NCBI GenBank assembly: GCA_947628305.1
Contig: CANQZG010000003.1
Location: 124,001 to 188,000, forward strand
Length of the DNA stretch: 64,000 nt
Origin: an uncultured Muribaculaceae bacterium
Lineage (GTDB): Bacteria > Bacteroidota > Bacteroidia > Bacteroidales > Muribaculaceae
Reading direction: 5' to 3'
Of the stretch, positions 1-8,217 are shown in pieces. Position 1 is the stretch's first letter; each line of letters starts with the position of its first letter. The position numbers and the translations under genes are program-made. Below the pieces are notes generated by a model. That model did not search any database. It was not told where the DNA came from and saw only the letters and a list, made by a program, of their open reading frames with translations.

Positions 1-490
1 CGGGGTTTCCAACTATTGCACGAGCGATGGCCACACGCTGGCATTGACCGCCTGAAAGTTGTCCCGGATTGTGGCGCATACGATGGGATAGTCCCACGCG
101 TTCAAGAACCTCTGATACACGACGGTGGCGTTCGCTGTCGCTGACGCCATTGCGGTAGGCGAGAGGCAGGGATACGTTGTCAAATACATTGAGTGAAGGA
201 ATCAGATGAAAACTCTGGAATACAAAACCGATATTTGCGTTACGGAAATGCGCCTTTGTCGAGTCGTTCATGCCGGCGGTCATTTTTCCGTTGATTTCAA
301 CGGTGCCTGTTGTCGGTGTATCGAGCAGACCGATGATATTCAACAGTGTGGACTTGCCGCATCCCGACGGCCCCATGATGCTTAGGAATTCCCCTTTCTG
401 TATTTCAAGATTGACGTTCTCGAGGGCGAGTGTCTCGATTTCTTTGGTGCGGTAGGTCTTGCTTACACCTTCGATTGTGATGATTGGCAT
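1..490 (-). CDS. ABC transporter ATP-binding protein, MacB/LolD type (C-terminal part outside window)
   Basis: ATPase subunit of an ABC export system, acting at the cytoplasmic face of the inner membrane. The ATG is at 488-490 and the protein begins MPIITIEGVSKTY. The Walker A motif GPSGCGKST is near residues 43-51 and the signature LSGGQCQRVAIARA lies close to the window edge. Walker B and the rest are cut off. The spacing and the short MacB/LolD-like beginning suit tripartite efflux or lipoprotein-release systems. The neighbour upstream in transcription is a HlyD/MacA-type adaptor ending 5 bp before this start, so the two form an operon for a MacAB-like pump. The substrate cannot be told. 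The permease is expected beyond the window start. Confidence 0.9.
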   Translation of the reverse strand, partial: MPIITIEGVSKTYRTKEIETLALENVNLEIQKGEFLSIMGPSGCGKSTLLNIIGLLDTPTTGTVEINGKMTAGMNDSTKAHFRNANIGFVFQSFHLIPSLNVFDNVSLPLAYRNGVSDSERHRRVSEVLERVGLSHRMRHNPGQLSGGQCQRVAIARAIVGNP

Positions 491-495
491 AATGT

Positions 496-1743
496 TTATT
501 TAATTTTGAGTTTATTATTTTTCTGATAGGTGGTCATGTCGCTTACAACCACATTTTCACCGGGAGAGATGCCCGACATGACTTCGACATAATCATAATT
601 TCCTGCACCGATTTTAACCTTTCGGCGCGTAAGTTCATTGTCAGCCGTCTGTACAAATAGTTCATAGTCTCCCGGCCCTTTGTAATAGCTGCCGTTGGCG
701 ATACGCACCACATTGTCCATAACTTCGTAAAGGACAAATATTTGGACTTTCTGTCCGGCTCTTAGCCGAGGGTTGTCATCATCGTCGAGTTTGACTGTGA
801 ACGATACAGAACCATCGGTTGACTTGGGAGTCAGATTGCTGACTGTTCCCTGTAAAGATGTGGACCCGAGCCTGACTATAACGCCTGAACCGACAGAGAC
901 GCGGTCGCCCATACTCTCGGCAATCTCGCCGGAGACTTTAAACCGTGTGAGGTCGGATATTACAGCTACTTTTTCTCCTACGGCGACCTGACGTCCGAGT
1001 TGGTTGTCGATGAATGTCAGGGTTCCCCGGCGCGGGGACTTGATGTGTGCGTCATCGAGGGTCTGTTGCATCTGTGATACATCTTTTTCAAAGATGTTGA
1101 GAGCGAGTCGTTTGGAATCGAGTGACGAACGGTGGGCGCGGCGTTCATTGGCGAGTTGGTTGCGCAGTTGGGCCAGTTCAAGTTTCCCGGTGTTATAGGC
1201 GAGTTGTGCCTCATGCACCTTGTCGCCTGTGCCTGAACCGATGCTGTCAAGGCGACGCTCGTTTGCGACCTCGGCGGCGAGACGGTTTACGGCCATCTCC
1301 TTTACCTTGATTTGCATCTCAAGGTTGTCAAGGTAGGTTCGGGTGTTGAGTGAGGTCTGTTCCACTTCGTTGGCTTTCATACGGCGTTCGTCCGACAGTT
1401 TTCCAAGTTCGGTCTCTGTAGAACGAAGGTCGAGTGACAGCAGGGGAGTGCCTATATCCACACTGTCCCCTTCGTGACAGTACACTTCAAGTATTCGGGA
1501 TGCCACAGGGGAGGTGATGATTTCCTCGAAAGCCGGGGCGACTTTTCCTGTCGCGCTGACCGATGCTTCGATAGTCCCGCGTTCGGCGGTCGATAATGTT
1601 ATGTCCTTGGATGACACTGATGGACGTATCATTGTAACAGCTATTGCGATTGCGGCGATACAACCTCCGGCGATTAGCGAGATTTTAATTATGTTCCGTC
1701 GTTTGGCCTTGCGGCGTTCTTCTATAGGTATTTCTTTGTCCAT
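496..1743 (-). CDS. Periplasmic adaptor (membrane-fusion) protein, MacA/HlyD family
   Basis: Links an inner-membrane ABC transporter to an outer-membrane channel. It has 415 residues: a basic N-terminus, one membrane segment at about 17-40, and a barrel-sandwich (lipoyl-like) half from about 75 to 108 (SPVASRILEVYCHEGDSVDIGTPLL). A long helical hairpin rich in E, L, R and Q runs from about 110 to 235. The second lipoyl half and beta-barrel region fill the rest. The length suits MacA-type adaptors. The ATPase gene follows after 5 bp. A sigma-54-type promoter lies 27-42 bp upstream, so the pump may respond to an enhancer-binding regulator. The transported compound is unknown. Confidence 0.9.
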   Translation of the reverse strand: MDKEIPIEERRKAKRRNIIKISLIAGGCIAAIAIAVTMIRPSVSSKDITLSTAERGTIEASVSATGKVAPAFEEIITSPVASRILEVYCHEGDSVDIGTPLLSLDLRSTETELGKLSDERRMKANEVEQTSLNTRTYLDNLEMQIKVKEMAVNRLAAEVANERRLDSIGSGTGDKVHEAQLAYNTGKLELAQLRNQLANERRAHRSSLDSKRLALNIFEKDVSQMQQTLDDAHIKSPRRGTLTFIDNQLGRQVAVGEKVAVISDLTRFKVSGEIAESMGDRVSVGSGVIVRLGSTSLQGTVSNLTPKSTDGSVSFTVKLDDDDNPRLRAGQKVQIFVLYEVMDNVVRIANGSYYKGPGDYELFVQTADNELTRRKVKIGAGNYDYVEVMSGISPGENVVVSDMTTYQKNNKLKIK

Positions 1744-1769
1744 AGCACAATTTGTTTACGTCAATAATA

Positions 1770-1785
1770 GGCATACATCGTGCCA
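1770..1785 (-). promoter_or_regulatory. Probable sigma-54 (-24/-12) promoter of the MacA operon
   Basis: On the minus strand the sequence is TGGCACGATGTATGCC. The consensus is TGGCACG-N4-TTGC, and only one base of the -12 element differs (A for T). The GG and GC elements have the canonical spacing. The predicted start of transcription is near 1760, about 17 bp before the ATG at 1743. A dyad suited to an enhancer-binding protein lies upstream at 1831-1846. Confidence 0.65.
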
Positions 1786-1830
1786 AACTGGTAAGGTGTT
1801 AATATATAGCGTGTTAGGCAAGAGGGTATC

Positions 1831-1846
1831 TGTCCGTTTTCGGACA
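1831..1846. promoter_or_regulatory. Dyad TGTCCG-N4-CGGACA, candidate upstream activating site
   Basis: TGTCCGTTTTCGGACA has perfect 6-bp arms around TTTT. It is centred about 80 bp upstream of the predicted sigma-54 transcription start of the MacA operon. That is a typical position for an NtrC-family activator. The activator gene itself is not in the window. Confidence 0.5.
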
Positions 1847-1872
1847 ATATGTACGGTTTGGGGTGTACAAAA

Positions 1873-1913
1873 AGAAAGAATCCGACTTGAAGATTTCAAG
1901 TCGGATTCTTTCT
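1873..1913 (-). terminator. Intrinsic terminator after mltD
   Basis: A perfect 19-bp stem (1873-1891 with 1895-1913) has a 3-nt loop. On the minus strand it is followed by a run of T. It lies 19 bp beyond the stop codon of the transglycosylase gene and separates that cluster from the sigma-54 regulated pump. Confidence 0.9.
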
Positions 1914-1931
1914 GATGGGGTTGTTATGGAA

Positions 1932-3776
1932 TTATCGTCTTCTCGATTTGGATTTTTTGGTGTTTTTAGAAGACTTTGAGTTGGTTTTACCTTTGGAGGT
2001 TTTTGAAGATTTCTTGGGGAGATTGATTTCCTGTCCGGGTTTAATTTTGTCCGGGTTTTTAAGTGCCGGATTGGCTTTTTTCAGGTCTTCGACCGAGATA
2101 CCGTTGGCGCGTGCGATTCGTTCGAGACTTTCACCGCTCTTGACCTCATGTTTACGAGGCTTGGTATATGTCGTTTGCTTTTTCTTGGAGTTACGGGTCG
2201 TTGTCCTGTCCTTTTTTGTATCGCGTCTTGCCGGTGAATTGTTCGTAATTTCACGGCTTGACGATGAACTCTTGGCATAGCTTTTTGTCGCGGGAACTTC
2301 AGTTTTAGCGGTCTCCTGACGTGCTGGAGGATTGGGGACTGAAGTCTCGTTGTTCTTTACAGTCTTTCGCGGACGTGGTACATCATTAGATGCGACCTGG
2401 TTGGATGCTTGACGTGTTGAAACTTTTTCAGGGGCGACACGCTCATATACCTCGATGACGAGTTCGTCTCCTTCTTTCACTTTGCCTCGGCGTAGATGGT
2501 TCCAACGTTTGATGTCGGTGGCGCTGACTCCATAAAGTTTGGCGATGTCACGTATGTTCTCGCCACGGGTGACCTTGTGGTTCTTCTTGACAATTCGTTC
2601 GGTCACGACACTTTGTGCGATTTCGACATTTTGAGTGGCATTGGCGGTCGTCGGTTGCGTGGGAAGCGATATGCTGTCATTCTCTGCCTTTGTAGAGCGG
2701 TCTCCCGGCTCTACGTTGGTTCGCTGGGCATACAGTTCGGCGTCATGGGCAAGAATGGCATCCTCGCTCATCATGTAGCTTAACACCTGCTGCTTGGGTA
2801 AAGTAAGTGCGTAAGGATGGTTGTTACCGGGTATGATGTCTTTGCGGAACTGCGGGTTTAGCATGCGTATCTCCTCGATAGGGATATTGAGGACTTCAGC
2901 GATTTGTTTGAAATGCACACGGTTCTTTACATATATCGTGTCGGTTGTCAGATGACGTTTCACCACCGTGGGATTGATGTTGTGCTTGTTGTAAAAGTTC
3001 ATCACATAGTTGGCGGCGATGAATGCGGGGACGTAGCTTCGGGTCTCGGCGGGTAGATATTGATAGATTTCCCAGAAATCCTTCTTGCCCCCACCGGCCC
3101 GGCGCAGGGCTTTATTGACATTGCCCGGACCGCAGTTGTAGGCTGCGATTGCGAGCGACCAGTCATCGTAGATGTTATAAAGCTGTTTGAGGTATCGTGC
3201 TGCGTTTCGTGATGACAACCGTGGGTCGCGTCGTTCGTCTACAAGTGAATTGACCTCCATGCCGAGTCCTTTGGCTGTGCCGGGCATGAATTGCCATAGG
3301 CCGGCCGCGCCTGCGCGTGACACCGCATTGGGATTGATTGCCGATTCAATCACAGGAAGATATTGCAGCTCGACAGGCATGTTCTCTTTTAACAGTTCTT
3401 CGACGAATATGTTGCCGTAATAACTGTGTAATGCAAGCATGTCGGCCACGAGCCCCCGGCGTTTGCCGAGATACATGTTGATGAACTTGCCCACGATGGA
3501 GTTGTAGGGCATCTCGATTTCTGTTGGTAATGTCGCAAGACGTTGCTCATATTCCTTGTCGGTCCCGAGTTTTTCGGCACGTGGCATGTTATCCTGTACG
3601 ACGAAGTTGCGCAGATAGAAATTTTCTTCCAACTCACGTGTTTTTGTCTCGAAACTTTCGGGAGCGATAATGTTGTTGTCGGTGATAGAGCGCTTGATGT
3701 CAAGGATAGACGGAGCAGCGGCCGAGGAGAGGGCGGCACAACCGATTAGGAGAGTTAACAGGTTTTTCTTCATCAC
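1932..3776 (-). CDS. mltD: MltD-type lytic transglycosylase with two LysM repeats
   Basis: Cleaves the glycan strands of peptidoglycan in the periplasm. It has 614 residues. A signal peptide covers residues 1-21. The SLT catalytic domain spans about 125-240, with the likely catalytic Glu144 in PVIESAINPNAVSRAG followed by AGLWQFMPGTAKGLG. A first LysM repeat lies near 400-443 and a second near 540-585. A Ser/Thr/Lys-rich linker lies between them and a very basic tail (SKSRRR) follows. The gene is the last of a tight minus-strand group with DUF5683, parB and parA, a gene order often seen in Bacteroidetes. A strong terminator follows directly. Confidence 0.92.
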   Translation of the reverse strand: MMKKNLLTLLIGCAALSSAAAPSILDIKRSITDNNIIAPESFETKTRELEENFYLRNFVVQDNMPRAEKLGTDKEYEQRLATLPTEIEMPYNSIVGKFINMYLGKRRGLVADMLALHSYYGNIFVEELLKENMPVELQYLPVIESAINPNAVSRAGAAGLWQFMPGTAKGLGMEVNSLVDERRDPRLSSRNAARYLKQLYNIYDDWSLAIAAYNCGPGNVNKALRRAGGGKKDFWEIYQYLPAETRSYVPAFIAANYVMNFYNKHNINPTVVKRHLTTDTIYVKNRVHFKQIAEVLNIPIEEIRMLNPQFRKDIIPGNNHPYALTLPKQQVLSYMMSEDAILAHDAELYAQRTNVEPGDRSTKAENDSISLPTQPTTANATQNVEIAQSVVTERIVKKNHKVTRGENIRDIAKLYGVSATDIKRWNHLRRGKVKEGDELVIEVYERVAPEKVSTRQASNQVASNDVPRPRKTVKNNETSVPNPPARQETAKTEVPATKSYAKSSSSSREITNNSPARRDTKKDRTTTRNSKKKQTTYTKPRKHEVKSGESLERIARANGISVEDLKKANPALKNPDKIKPGQEINLPKKSSKTSKGKTNSKSSKNTKKSKSRRR

Positions 3777-3787
3777 TTGGTTTCAAA

Positions 3788-4633
3788 TTAAAAATTAAAC
3801 GCCCATTGTATCCCTACACTCGGTAATTTTCCCCGCGAGTCTTGTATGACCGCCGGGGCGAGTTGCATCGACAGGTCGGGGGAGATGTCGAAATGGGCTA
3901 AAGATGCGTCTACGTATGCGTCAATCATGGCGACGAGATATACCCCTATCATGCCTATTATACATAGGTCGCGGTTGCGACGGAAATAATTTTTGCGTGA
4001 TTGGAGTATGTTCGTGAGCCATGTCTTGTCGAGGTCTTCTTCCTTGGTTGTCGGCGGGAAGAAGTCCATGTAGCTCTTGGTGTTAGGGTCGTTGTCAAGA
4101 ATGTCGCTGTAGGCACGGGTATAGTCACGTAACATGGTGTTGTTCCATGACGTGGCGTATCCGAGACCCATGAAACCGCCGACAACAATCGGTAGTTTCC
4201 AGTATCGGCGGTTATACAGCTGCCCGAGTCCCGGACACAGAGCCGATAACCACACGGCACGTGTCGGGTTGGGGTTGAACGTGTAGATTACTTGCTCCTT
4301 TGTTTCATTGTGGGATGTTTCCCCCGGAAGACGCAGGTCAAGGGGGGCAATGACATCTACAGTATCAACAGGAGTGATGGCAACTGAATCGCTTTTTACC
4401 GTCAATTGTTTCTCAATGACTTCTGACGGGGATGTCAATGACTGACCCAATGGAATAGTATCGGGCAATGATGTGGTTTCATTGGTGGAGCCAACCGTTG
4501 CGACAGCGGATATAGGACGGTTTGATGAAAAAATGTTAAAAGAGCATGTCAGCACGAAAATCATCGCGCCGATAATGCCTGCAACTGTTTTTCCCGCCGT
4601 TTTTTCTGTCAGATAGGACTCGTCGATACTCAT
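3788..4633 (-). CDS. DUF5683-family membrane protein
   Basis: Function unknown. It has 281 residues with a hydrophobic segment near 20-35. The signature region around 125-160 (LSALCPGLGQLYNRRYWKLP) is a Pro/Gly-rich turn before a membrane segment, typical of DUF5683. A second hydrophobic stretch lies around 225-245 (LCIIGMIGVYLVAMIDAYVDA). The end ...VGIQWAFNF looks like a C-terminal beta-strand. It lies between parB and mltD, 11 bp before mltD. This conserved neighbourhood suggests a cell-envelope role, but nothing more specific can be supported. Confidence 0.8.
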   Translation of the reverse strand: MSIDESYLTEKTAGKTVAGIIGAMIFVLTCSFNIFSSNRPISAVATVGSTNETTSLPDTIPLGQSLTSPSEVIEKQLTVKSDSVAITPVDTVDVIAPLDLRLPGETSHNETKEQVIYTFNPNPTRAVWLSALCPGLGQLYNRRYWKLPIVVGGFMGLGYATSWNNTMLRDYTRAYSDILDNDPNTKSYMDFFPPTTKEEDLDKTWLTNILQSRKNYFRRNRDLCIIGMIGVYLVAMIDAYVDASLAHFDISPDLSMQLAPAVIQDSRGKLPSVGIQWAFNF

Positions 4634-4642
4634 TGGTTAATT

Positions 4643-4679
4643 AAGTGATAACCAAGGCGTGACGGCTGTGGTATCACTT
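4643..4679. terminator. Hairpin between parB and the DUF5683 gene
   Basis: Arms AAGTGATA and TATCACTT enclose a short inner pairing, just downstream of the parB stop. The T-run after the stem is weak on either strand. It may act as a partial terminator or attenuator within the cluster. Confidence 0.4.
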
Positions 4680-4695
4680 TTATAGGGAATATTTC

Positions 4696-5589
4696 CTAAA
4701 TTTCTTGATTGTTTATTTTGTCAAAGATAGTAATTAATTTTTCAAGTTCATCCTCATTTTTAAACGGAAATGTTATTTTCCCTTTACCTGACTCGTTGCA
4801 GCTGAAAAAAACAGGGGTCTGGAACCGTTGTGACAGATGATTCTTTAAAATATCAAAATCTTTGTTAGAAAATCGTTTTTCTTTTTCACCCGATGTCTTA
4901 TCGCTGCCTTGTTGATTGTATTTTTTAGCTAATTCCTCGACTTTTCTAACCGACAGTCCCTCTTTCAGGATTTCCTTGTAGAGTTTCAGTTGTAACTGCG
5001 GATTGTCTATTGCGAGCAACGCACGGGCATGCCCCATGTCGATGGCGCGGTCCCGCAATCCCAGTTGAACGTCGGCCGGGAGGCGTAGGAGTCTCAGGAA
5101 ATTGGCGATTGTAGCGCGTTTTTTACCGATGCGTTCACTCAGGCGTTCCTGTGTCAGGTTGTATTGTTCAAGGAGTTTCTTGAATGTCAGGGCGATTTCG
5201 ATAGCGTTGAGGTCCTCTCGTTGGATGTTCTCGATTAACGCCATCTCGGTCAGCTCACTGTCGGTGGCCGTGCGTATATAGGCGGGCACTGATTTCAACC
5301 CGGCTATTGTCGCAGCGCGGAATCGGCGTTCACCGGCGATAATCTGGTACGAATCAGGACCTGTCTTGCGTAGCGATAAGGGTTGTATGATACCAAGTTC
5401 GCGTATTGATGCAGCCAGTTCCTCAAGTGCCGTGGAGTCAAATGTCGTTCTTGGCTGGTCGGGGTTGGGGGAGATTAACTCTATGTCAATCTCGTTTATG
5501 GCTGATGAACCGCGTGCCGGGGTGTCATCCATTGAAATGAGGGAGTCGAGTCCGCGTCCGAGGGCTTTTCGTTTTGGAGGTAGTGCCAT
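4696..5589 (-). CDS. parB: Chromosome-partitioning protein ParB (CTPase and parS-binding protein)
   Basis: Loads on parS sites near the origin and works with ParA in chromosome segregation. It has 297 residues. A short basic N-terminal ParA-interaction segment begins KRKALGRGLDSL. The ParB N-terminal domain carries the nucleotide-binding motif GERRFRA at 86-92. A helix-turn-helix lies near 138-165 (LTQERLSERIGKKRATIANFLRLLRLP) and a C-terminal dimerisation region follows. The start codon lies 2 bp after the parA stop, so the two genes are co-transcribed. No good parS site was found in the window. Confidence 0.95.
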   Translation of the reverse strand: MALPPKRKALGRGLDSLISMDDTPARGSSAINEIDIELISPNPDQPRTTFDSTALEELAASIRELGIIQPLSLRKTGPDSYQIIAGERRFRAATIAGLKSVPAYIRTATDSELTEMALIENIQREDLNAIEIALTFKKLLEQYNLTQERLSERIGKKRATIANFLRLLRLPADVQLGLRDRAIDMGHARALLAIDNPQLQLKLYKEILKEGLSVRKVEELAKKYNQQGSDKTSGEKEKRFSNKDFDILKNHLSQRFQTPVFFSCNESGKGKITFPFKNEDELEKLITIFDKINNQEI

Positions 5590-5591
5590 GA

Positions 5592-6365
5592 CTATTTGCG
5601 TTTCTTGTGTTTGGCTATTATTTCTTTTGCAAGGCTTATGTGGGAGGTGGCTCCACGGCTGTCAGCATCATATAATAAGGCCGGAAGACCATGGCTCGGG
5701 GCCTCGCTAAGGCGTATGTTGCGGGGAATCACTGTGTTAAAGACCATGTCGGCGAAATGGTTTTTAAGTTCCTCGTATATCTGATTGGCCAGGCGCAGAC
5801 GTGCGTCATACATTGTCAGCAGGAATCCCTCGATTTCAAGATGTGGGTTAAGCCTTGATTTGATGATGCGTATGGTGTTAAGCAGCTTGGTGATGCCTTC
5901 AAGTGCGAAATACTCGGCCTGTACCGGGATTATCACAGAATTGGCAGCTGTGAGGGCGTTTACGGTGATTAGACCCAGGGATGGCGAGCAGTCAATCAGG
6001 ATGTAGTCATATCGGTCGGCCACAGGGGCGAGTGCCCTGGCGAGCGCATGTTCCCTGTCAGGTTTGTTTACAAGTTCGATTTCAGCACCTGCAAGGTCTA
6101 TGCGCGAGCCCACAAGTTCAAGGCCTTTCATGCATGTCGCTACCTGTGAGCCGTCAAGAGGGTAATCATCGACAAGGCATTCATAGATTGATGCCGACAT
6201 TGTCTTGGGGTCGATTCCATAACCCGATGTCGCGTTTGCCTGGGGGTCGGCATCAATAATCAATACCTTCTTACCTTCGGCAGCAAGGGACGCAGCGAGG
6301 TTGATTGTGGTGGTAGTCTTGCCCACACCCCCTTTTTGATTAGCTATTGCAATTATTTTTCCCAT
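5592..6365 (-). CDS. parA: ParA/Soj-type partition ATPase
   Basis: Deviant Walker A ATPase that positions ParB-parS complexes. It has 257 residues. The motif [14 protein letters not shown] occurs at residues 10-23, followed by the switch region [12 protein letters not shown] and the Walker B-like [13 protein letters not shown]. The length and the absence of an N-terminal DNA-binding extension fit chromosomal Soj-type proteins. A -7 box lies about 20 bp upstream of the ATG, giving a short leader. It is the first gene of the parA-parB-DUF5683-mltD group. Confidence 0.95.
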   Translation of the reverse strand: MGKIIAIANQKGGVGKTTTTINLAASLAAEGKKVLIIDADPQANATSGYGIDPKTMSASIYECLVDDYPLDGSQVATCMKGLELVGSRIDLAGAEIELVNKPDREHALARALAPVADRYDYILIDCSPSLGLITVNALTAANSVIIPVQAEYFALEGITKLLNTIRIIKSRLNPHLEIEGFLLTMYDARLRLANQIYEELKNHFADMVFNTVIPRNIRLSEAPSHGLPALLYDADSRGATSHISLAKEIIAKHKKRK

Positions 6366-6384
6366 AGTGGAATAGGTTTACATT

Positions 6385-6393
6385 GCAAATGTA
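6385..6393 (-). promoter_or_regulatory. -7 promoter box of the parA operon
   Basis: On the minus strand TACATTTGC matches the Bacteroidetes -7 consensus TAnnTTTG(C). The predicted transcription start is about 12 bp before the parA ATG. No clear -33 TTG element was found. Confidence 0.55.
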
Positions 6394-6477
6394 ATTATTT
6401 TTTAACCATACACTAATGGACATGGTGTTGAAAATGCGTTAAATGTTCATAACTGACAGATTCTGTTAATAACTTAG

Positions 6478-6517
6478 AAGGGGACATCTAACGGTTGTTA
6501 ACGTCAGATGTCCCCTT
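6478..6517 (-). terminator. Terminator hairpin after the 73-aa protein gene
   Basis: A 12-bp perfect stem AAGGGGACATCT / AGATGTCCCCTT (6478-6489 with 6506-6517) has a loop that can form a few more pairs. It lies 24 bp after the stop at 6541 and upstream of the parA promoter. Confidence 0.75.
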
Positions 6518-6540
6518 GTGGTGTACACAAAAATGCCTGA

Positions 6541-6762
6541 TTATTTCTCAGAGTTAAGTATTTCCCTGATTTTGGCTGATGCCTTGTCGATGACTTCCTG
6601 TAGTTTGAGGATTTCATCCCGACGTACACGGTTGACTTGAAGTTCCACAAGGTCATCAATCACTTTTTTTATCTCGTTCATCGAGAAACGGTTGAGGTCG
6701 ACTTCCTCCCTGGCGAGTACCCGTTCAAGGAGCGATTTCTCTTTTTCTTTGCGGAGTAACAT
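6541..6762 (-). CDS. Small conserved-looking hypothetical protein, 73 aa
   Basis: Not recognised. It has 73 residues, is strongly charged (many K, E and R) and is predicted to be almost wholly helical. Heptad-like spacing of L, V and I (LLERVLAREEVDLNRFSMNE, then VELQVNRVRRDEILKLQEVI) suggests a coiled coil or a helical dimer. There are no cysteines, signal peptide or membrane segment, so it is probably cytoplasmic. It sits alone between queA and parA with its own terminator downstream. No -7 box was seen upstream, so it may be transcribed from queA. The codon usage and coding strand agree with its neighbours. Confidence 0.6.
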   Translation of the reverse strand: MLLRKEKEKSLLERVLAREEVDLNRFSMNEIKKVIDDLVELQVNRVRRDEILKLQEVIDKASAKIREILNSEK

Positions 6763-6834
6763 TACGGTAATTATGTTTAAATGTTTAACAATACAATCGT
6801 TATATTGAAAAACAGATAAACATGGTGTAATGTT

Positions 6835-8049
6835 TCAACGAAGCAGGAGGGAGGCATCCCCGTAACTCAAGAAACGATAGTCATTGTCGAGCGCATAATC
6901 GTACATTTCCCTCCATTTGCCCCCGACAAATGCCGAGACGAGTAACAGCAACGTCGATTGTGGTTGGTGGAAATTAGTGATGATTCCTTTAACAATCCTG
7001 TAGTCATATCCCGGGGCGATGATTACACGCGTCGAGGCGAGCAGACGGTCGTCCCCGGTGGAGTCAAGATGTTGTAAAAGCTGTTCCATGGCTTGGGTGA
7101 CACTCAGGTTCGGATGGTTATTGCCGTAGGGATACCATTGTGGCAGTTCCTGGCATCCAAGTCCCTGGCTTAGCATGCATCCGAGATGATAAAGGCTCTC
7201 GAGAGTGCGCACTGATGTTGTACCGACCGCAATGACACGGCGTTGTGATGAGGCGAGTTCTTCAATGAGGTCACGTGATACCGAGATAAACTCGCTGTGC
7301 ATGTCATGGCCGCCGATGTTTTCACTTTTCACCGGTTGGAATGTCCCTGCCCCCACGTGCAATGTGAGTTCACGGCGTGGAATACCGGCGGCGTCGATTG
7401 CTGAAAGCACTTCATCGGTGAAGTGCAGTCCGGCGGTAGGGGCGGCTACGGAACCTGCGATATGGGAATAGACTGTCTGATAGTCGGTGGTGTCGCTTGT
7501 CTCGGTCGCGCGGTTTAGATAGGGAGGGATGGGTATCTCGCCGGCAGACTCGATTATCTGGGAGAATGTCACGGCAGGGTTGTCCCATGAAAATGTTATT
7601 ACCGATGCGTTTCCCCGATGTTCACTTCTTGTCGCCGATAATATAATGTTCGTTCCGTTTATACTGACTCCAGATTGCAGTGTGCCTTGTTTCCATTTTT
7701 TGGAATTACCGACGAAACATAGCCATGAAACCGATTGGGTAGATGCGAAGTTGAGGGCGTAGTCACTTGGAGAGACAGGTTCGAGGCAGAAAATCTCAAT
7801 CAGTGCGCCGTCGCCTCCTTTTCGGAAGCGCAGACGTGCGTTAATTACGCGCGTATTGTTGTAGATGAGCATGGAGTCATCGGGAAGTAGCCGTGGAAGT
7901 TCCGTGAATCGATGTGTCGAAAGTGACCCTTGCGTGTCTCGCACCAACAGTAGACAATTGTCTCGTTTAGCCATCGGATGTGACGCGATGCGTGAATCGG
8001 GAAGCGGGTAGTTGTACTCGTTTATCTTGATTGATTTGATATCCATCAT
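6835..8049 (-). CDS. queA: S-adenosylmethionine:tRNA ribosyltransferase-isomerase QueA
   Basis: Transfers and isomerises the ribosyl part of SAM onto preQ1 at position 34 of tRNA, giving epoxyqueuosine. It has 404 residues. Family hallmarks are LPDSRIASHPMAKRDNCLLL near the N-terminus, AAPTAGLHFTDEVL in the middle, then HVGAGTFQPVKSENI and the C-terminal NFHQPQSTLLLLVSAFVGG. It is somewhat longer than the typical 340-360 residues because of extra sequence in the central region. It stands alone with its own promoter box about 22-30 bp before the start. No other queuosine gene and no preQ1 riboswitch is adjacent. Confidence 0.95.
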   Translation of the reverse strand: MMDIKSIKINEYNYPLPDSRIASHPMAKRDNCLLLVRDTQGSLSTHRFTELPRLLPDDSMLIYNNTRVINARLRFRKGGDGALIEIFCLEPVSPSDYALNFASTQSVSWLCFVGNSKKWKQGTLQSGVSINGTNIILSATRSEHRGNASVITFSWDNPAVTFSQIIESAGEIPIPPYLNRATETSDTTDYQTVYSHIAGSVAAPTAGLHFTDEVLSAIDAAGIPRRELTLHVGAGTFQPVKSENIGGHDMHSEFISVSRDLIEELASSQRRVIAVGTTSVRTLESLYHLGCMLSQGLGCQELPQWYPYGNNHPNLSVTQAMEQLLQHLDSTGDDRLLASTRVIIAPGYDYRIVKGIITNFHQPQSTLLLLVSAFVGGKWREMYDYALDNDYRFLSYGDASLLLR

Positions 8050-8070
8050 TTGTTGATTGTTTCAGAGATT

Positions 8071-8079
8071 GCAAAGTTA
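8071..8079 (-). promoter_or_regulatory. -7 promoter box of queA
   Basis: On the minus strand TAACTTTGC matches TAnnTTTG(C) exactly. It lies about 22 bp before the queA start codon. Confidence 0.6.
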
Positions 8080-8204
8080 CGCAATCTTTTTTGAACAAGG
8101 TGGTATGTGTCGTTTATGGGCGATATTTGTGTGCCTAAATTTTTATAAGAGTTAAATAATGTATTTATTTATAAAACCGCTGTATTTTTTGTGAATAAAA
8201 TGTG

Positions 8205-8213
8205 TATATTTGC
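8205..8213 (+). promoter_or_regulatory. -7 promoter box of the small RNA
   Basis: TATATTTGC is an exact match to TAnnTTTG(C) on the plus strand. It is followed within about 190 bp by a terminator, with no plus-strand gene between. Confidence 0.6.
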
Positions 8214-8217
8214 TGCG

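Noticed and set aside
1514-1915. Plus-strand frame overlapping the start of the MacA gene and the gap
   Set aside because: It runs through the adaptor gene, the sigma-54 elements and the terminator stem, and its translation shows no domain or signal peptide.
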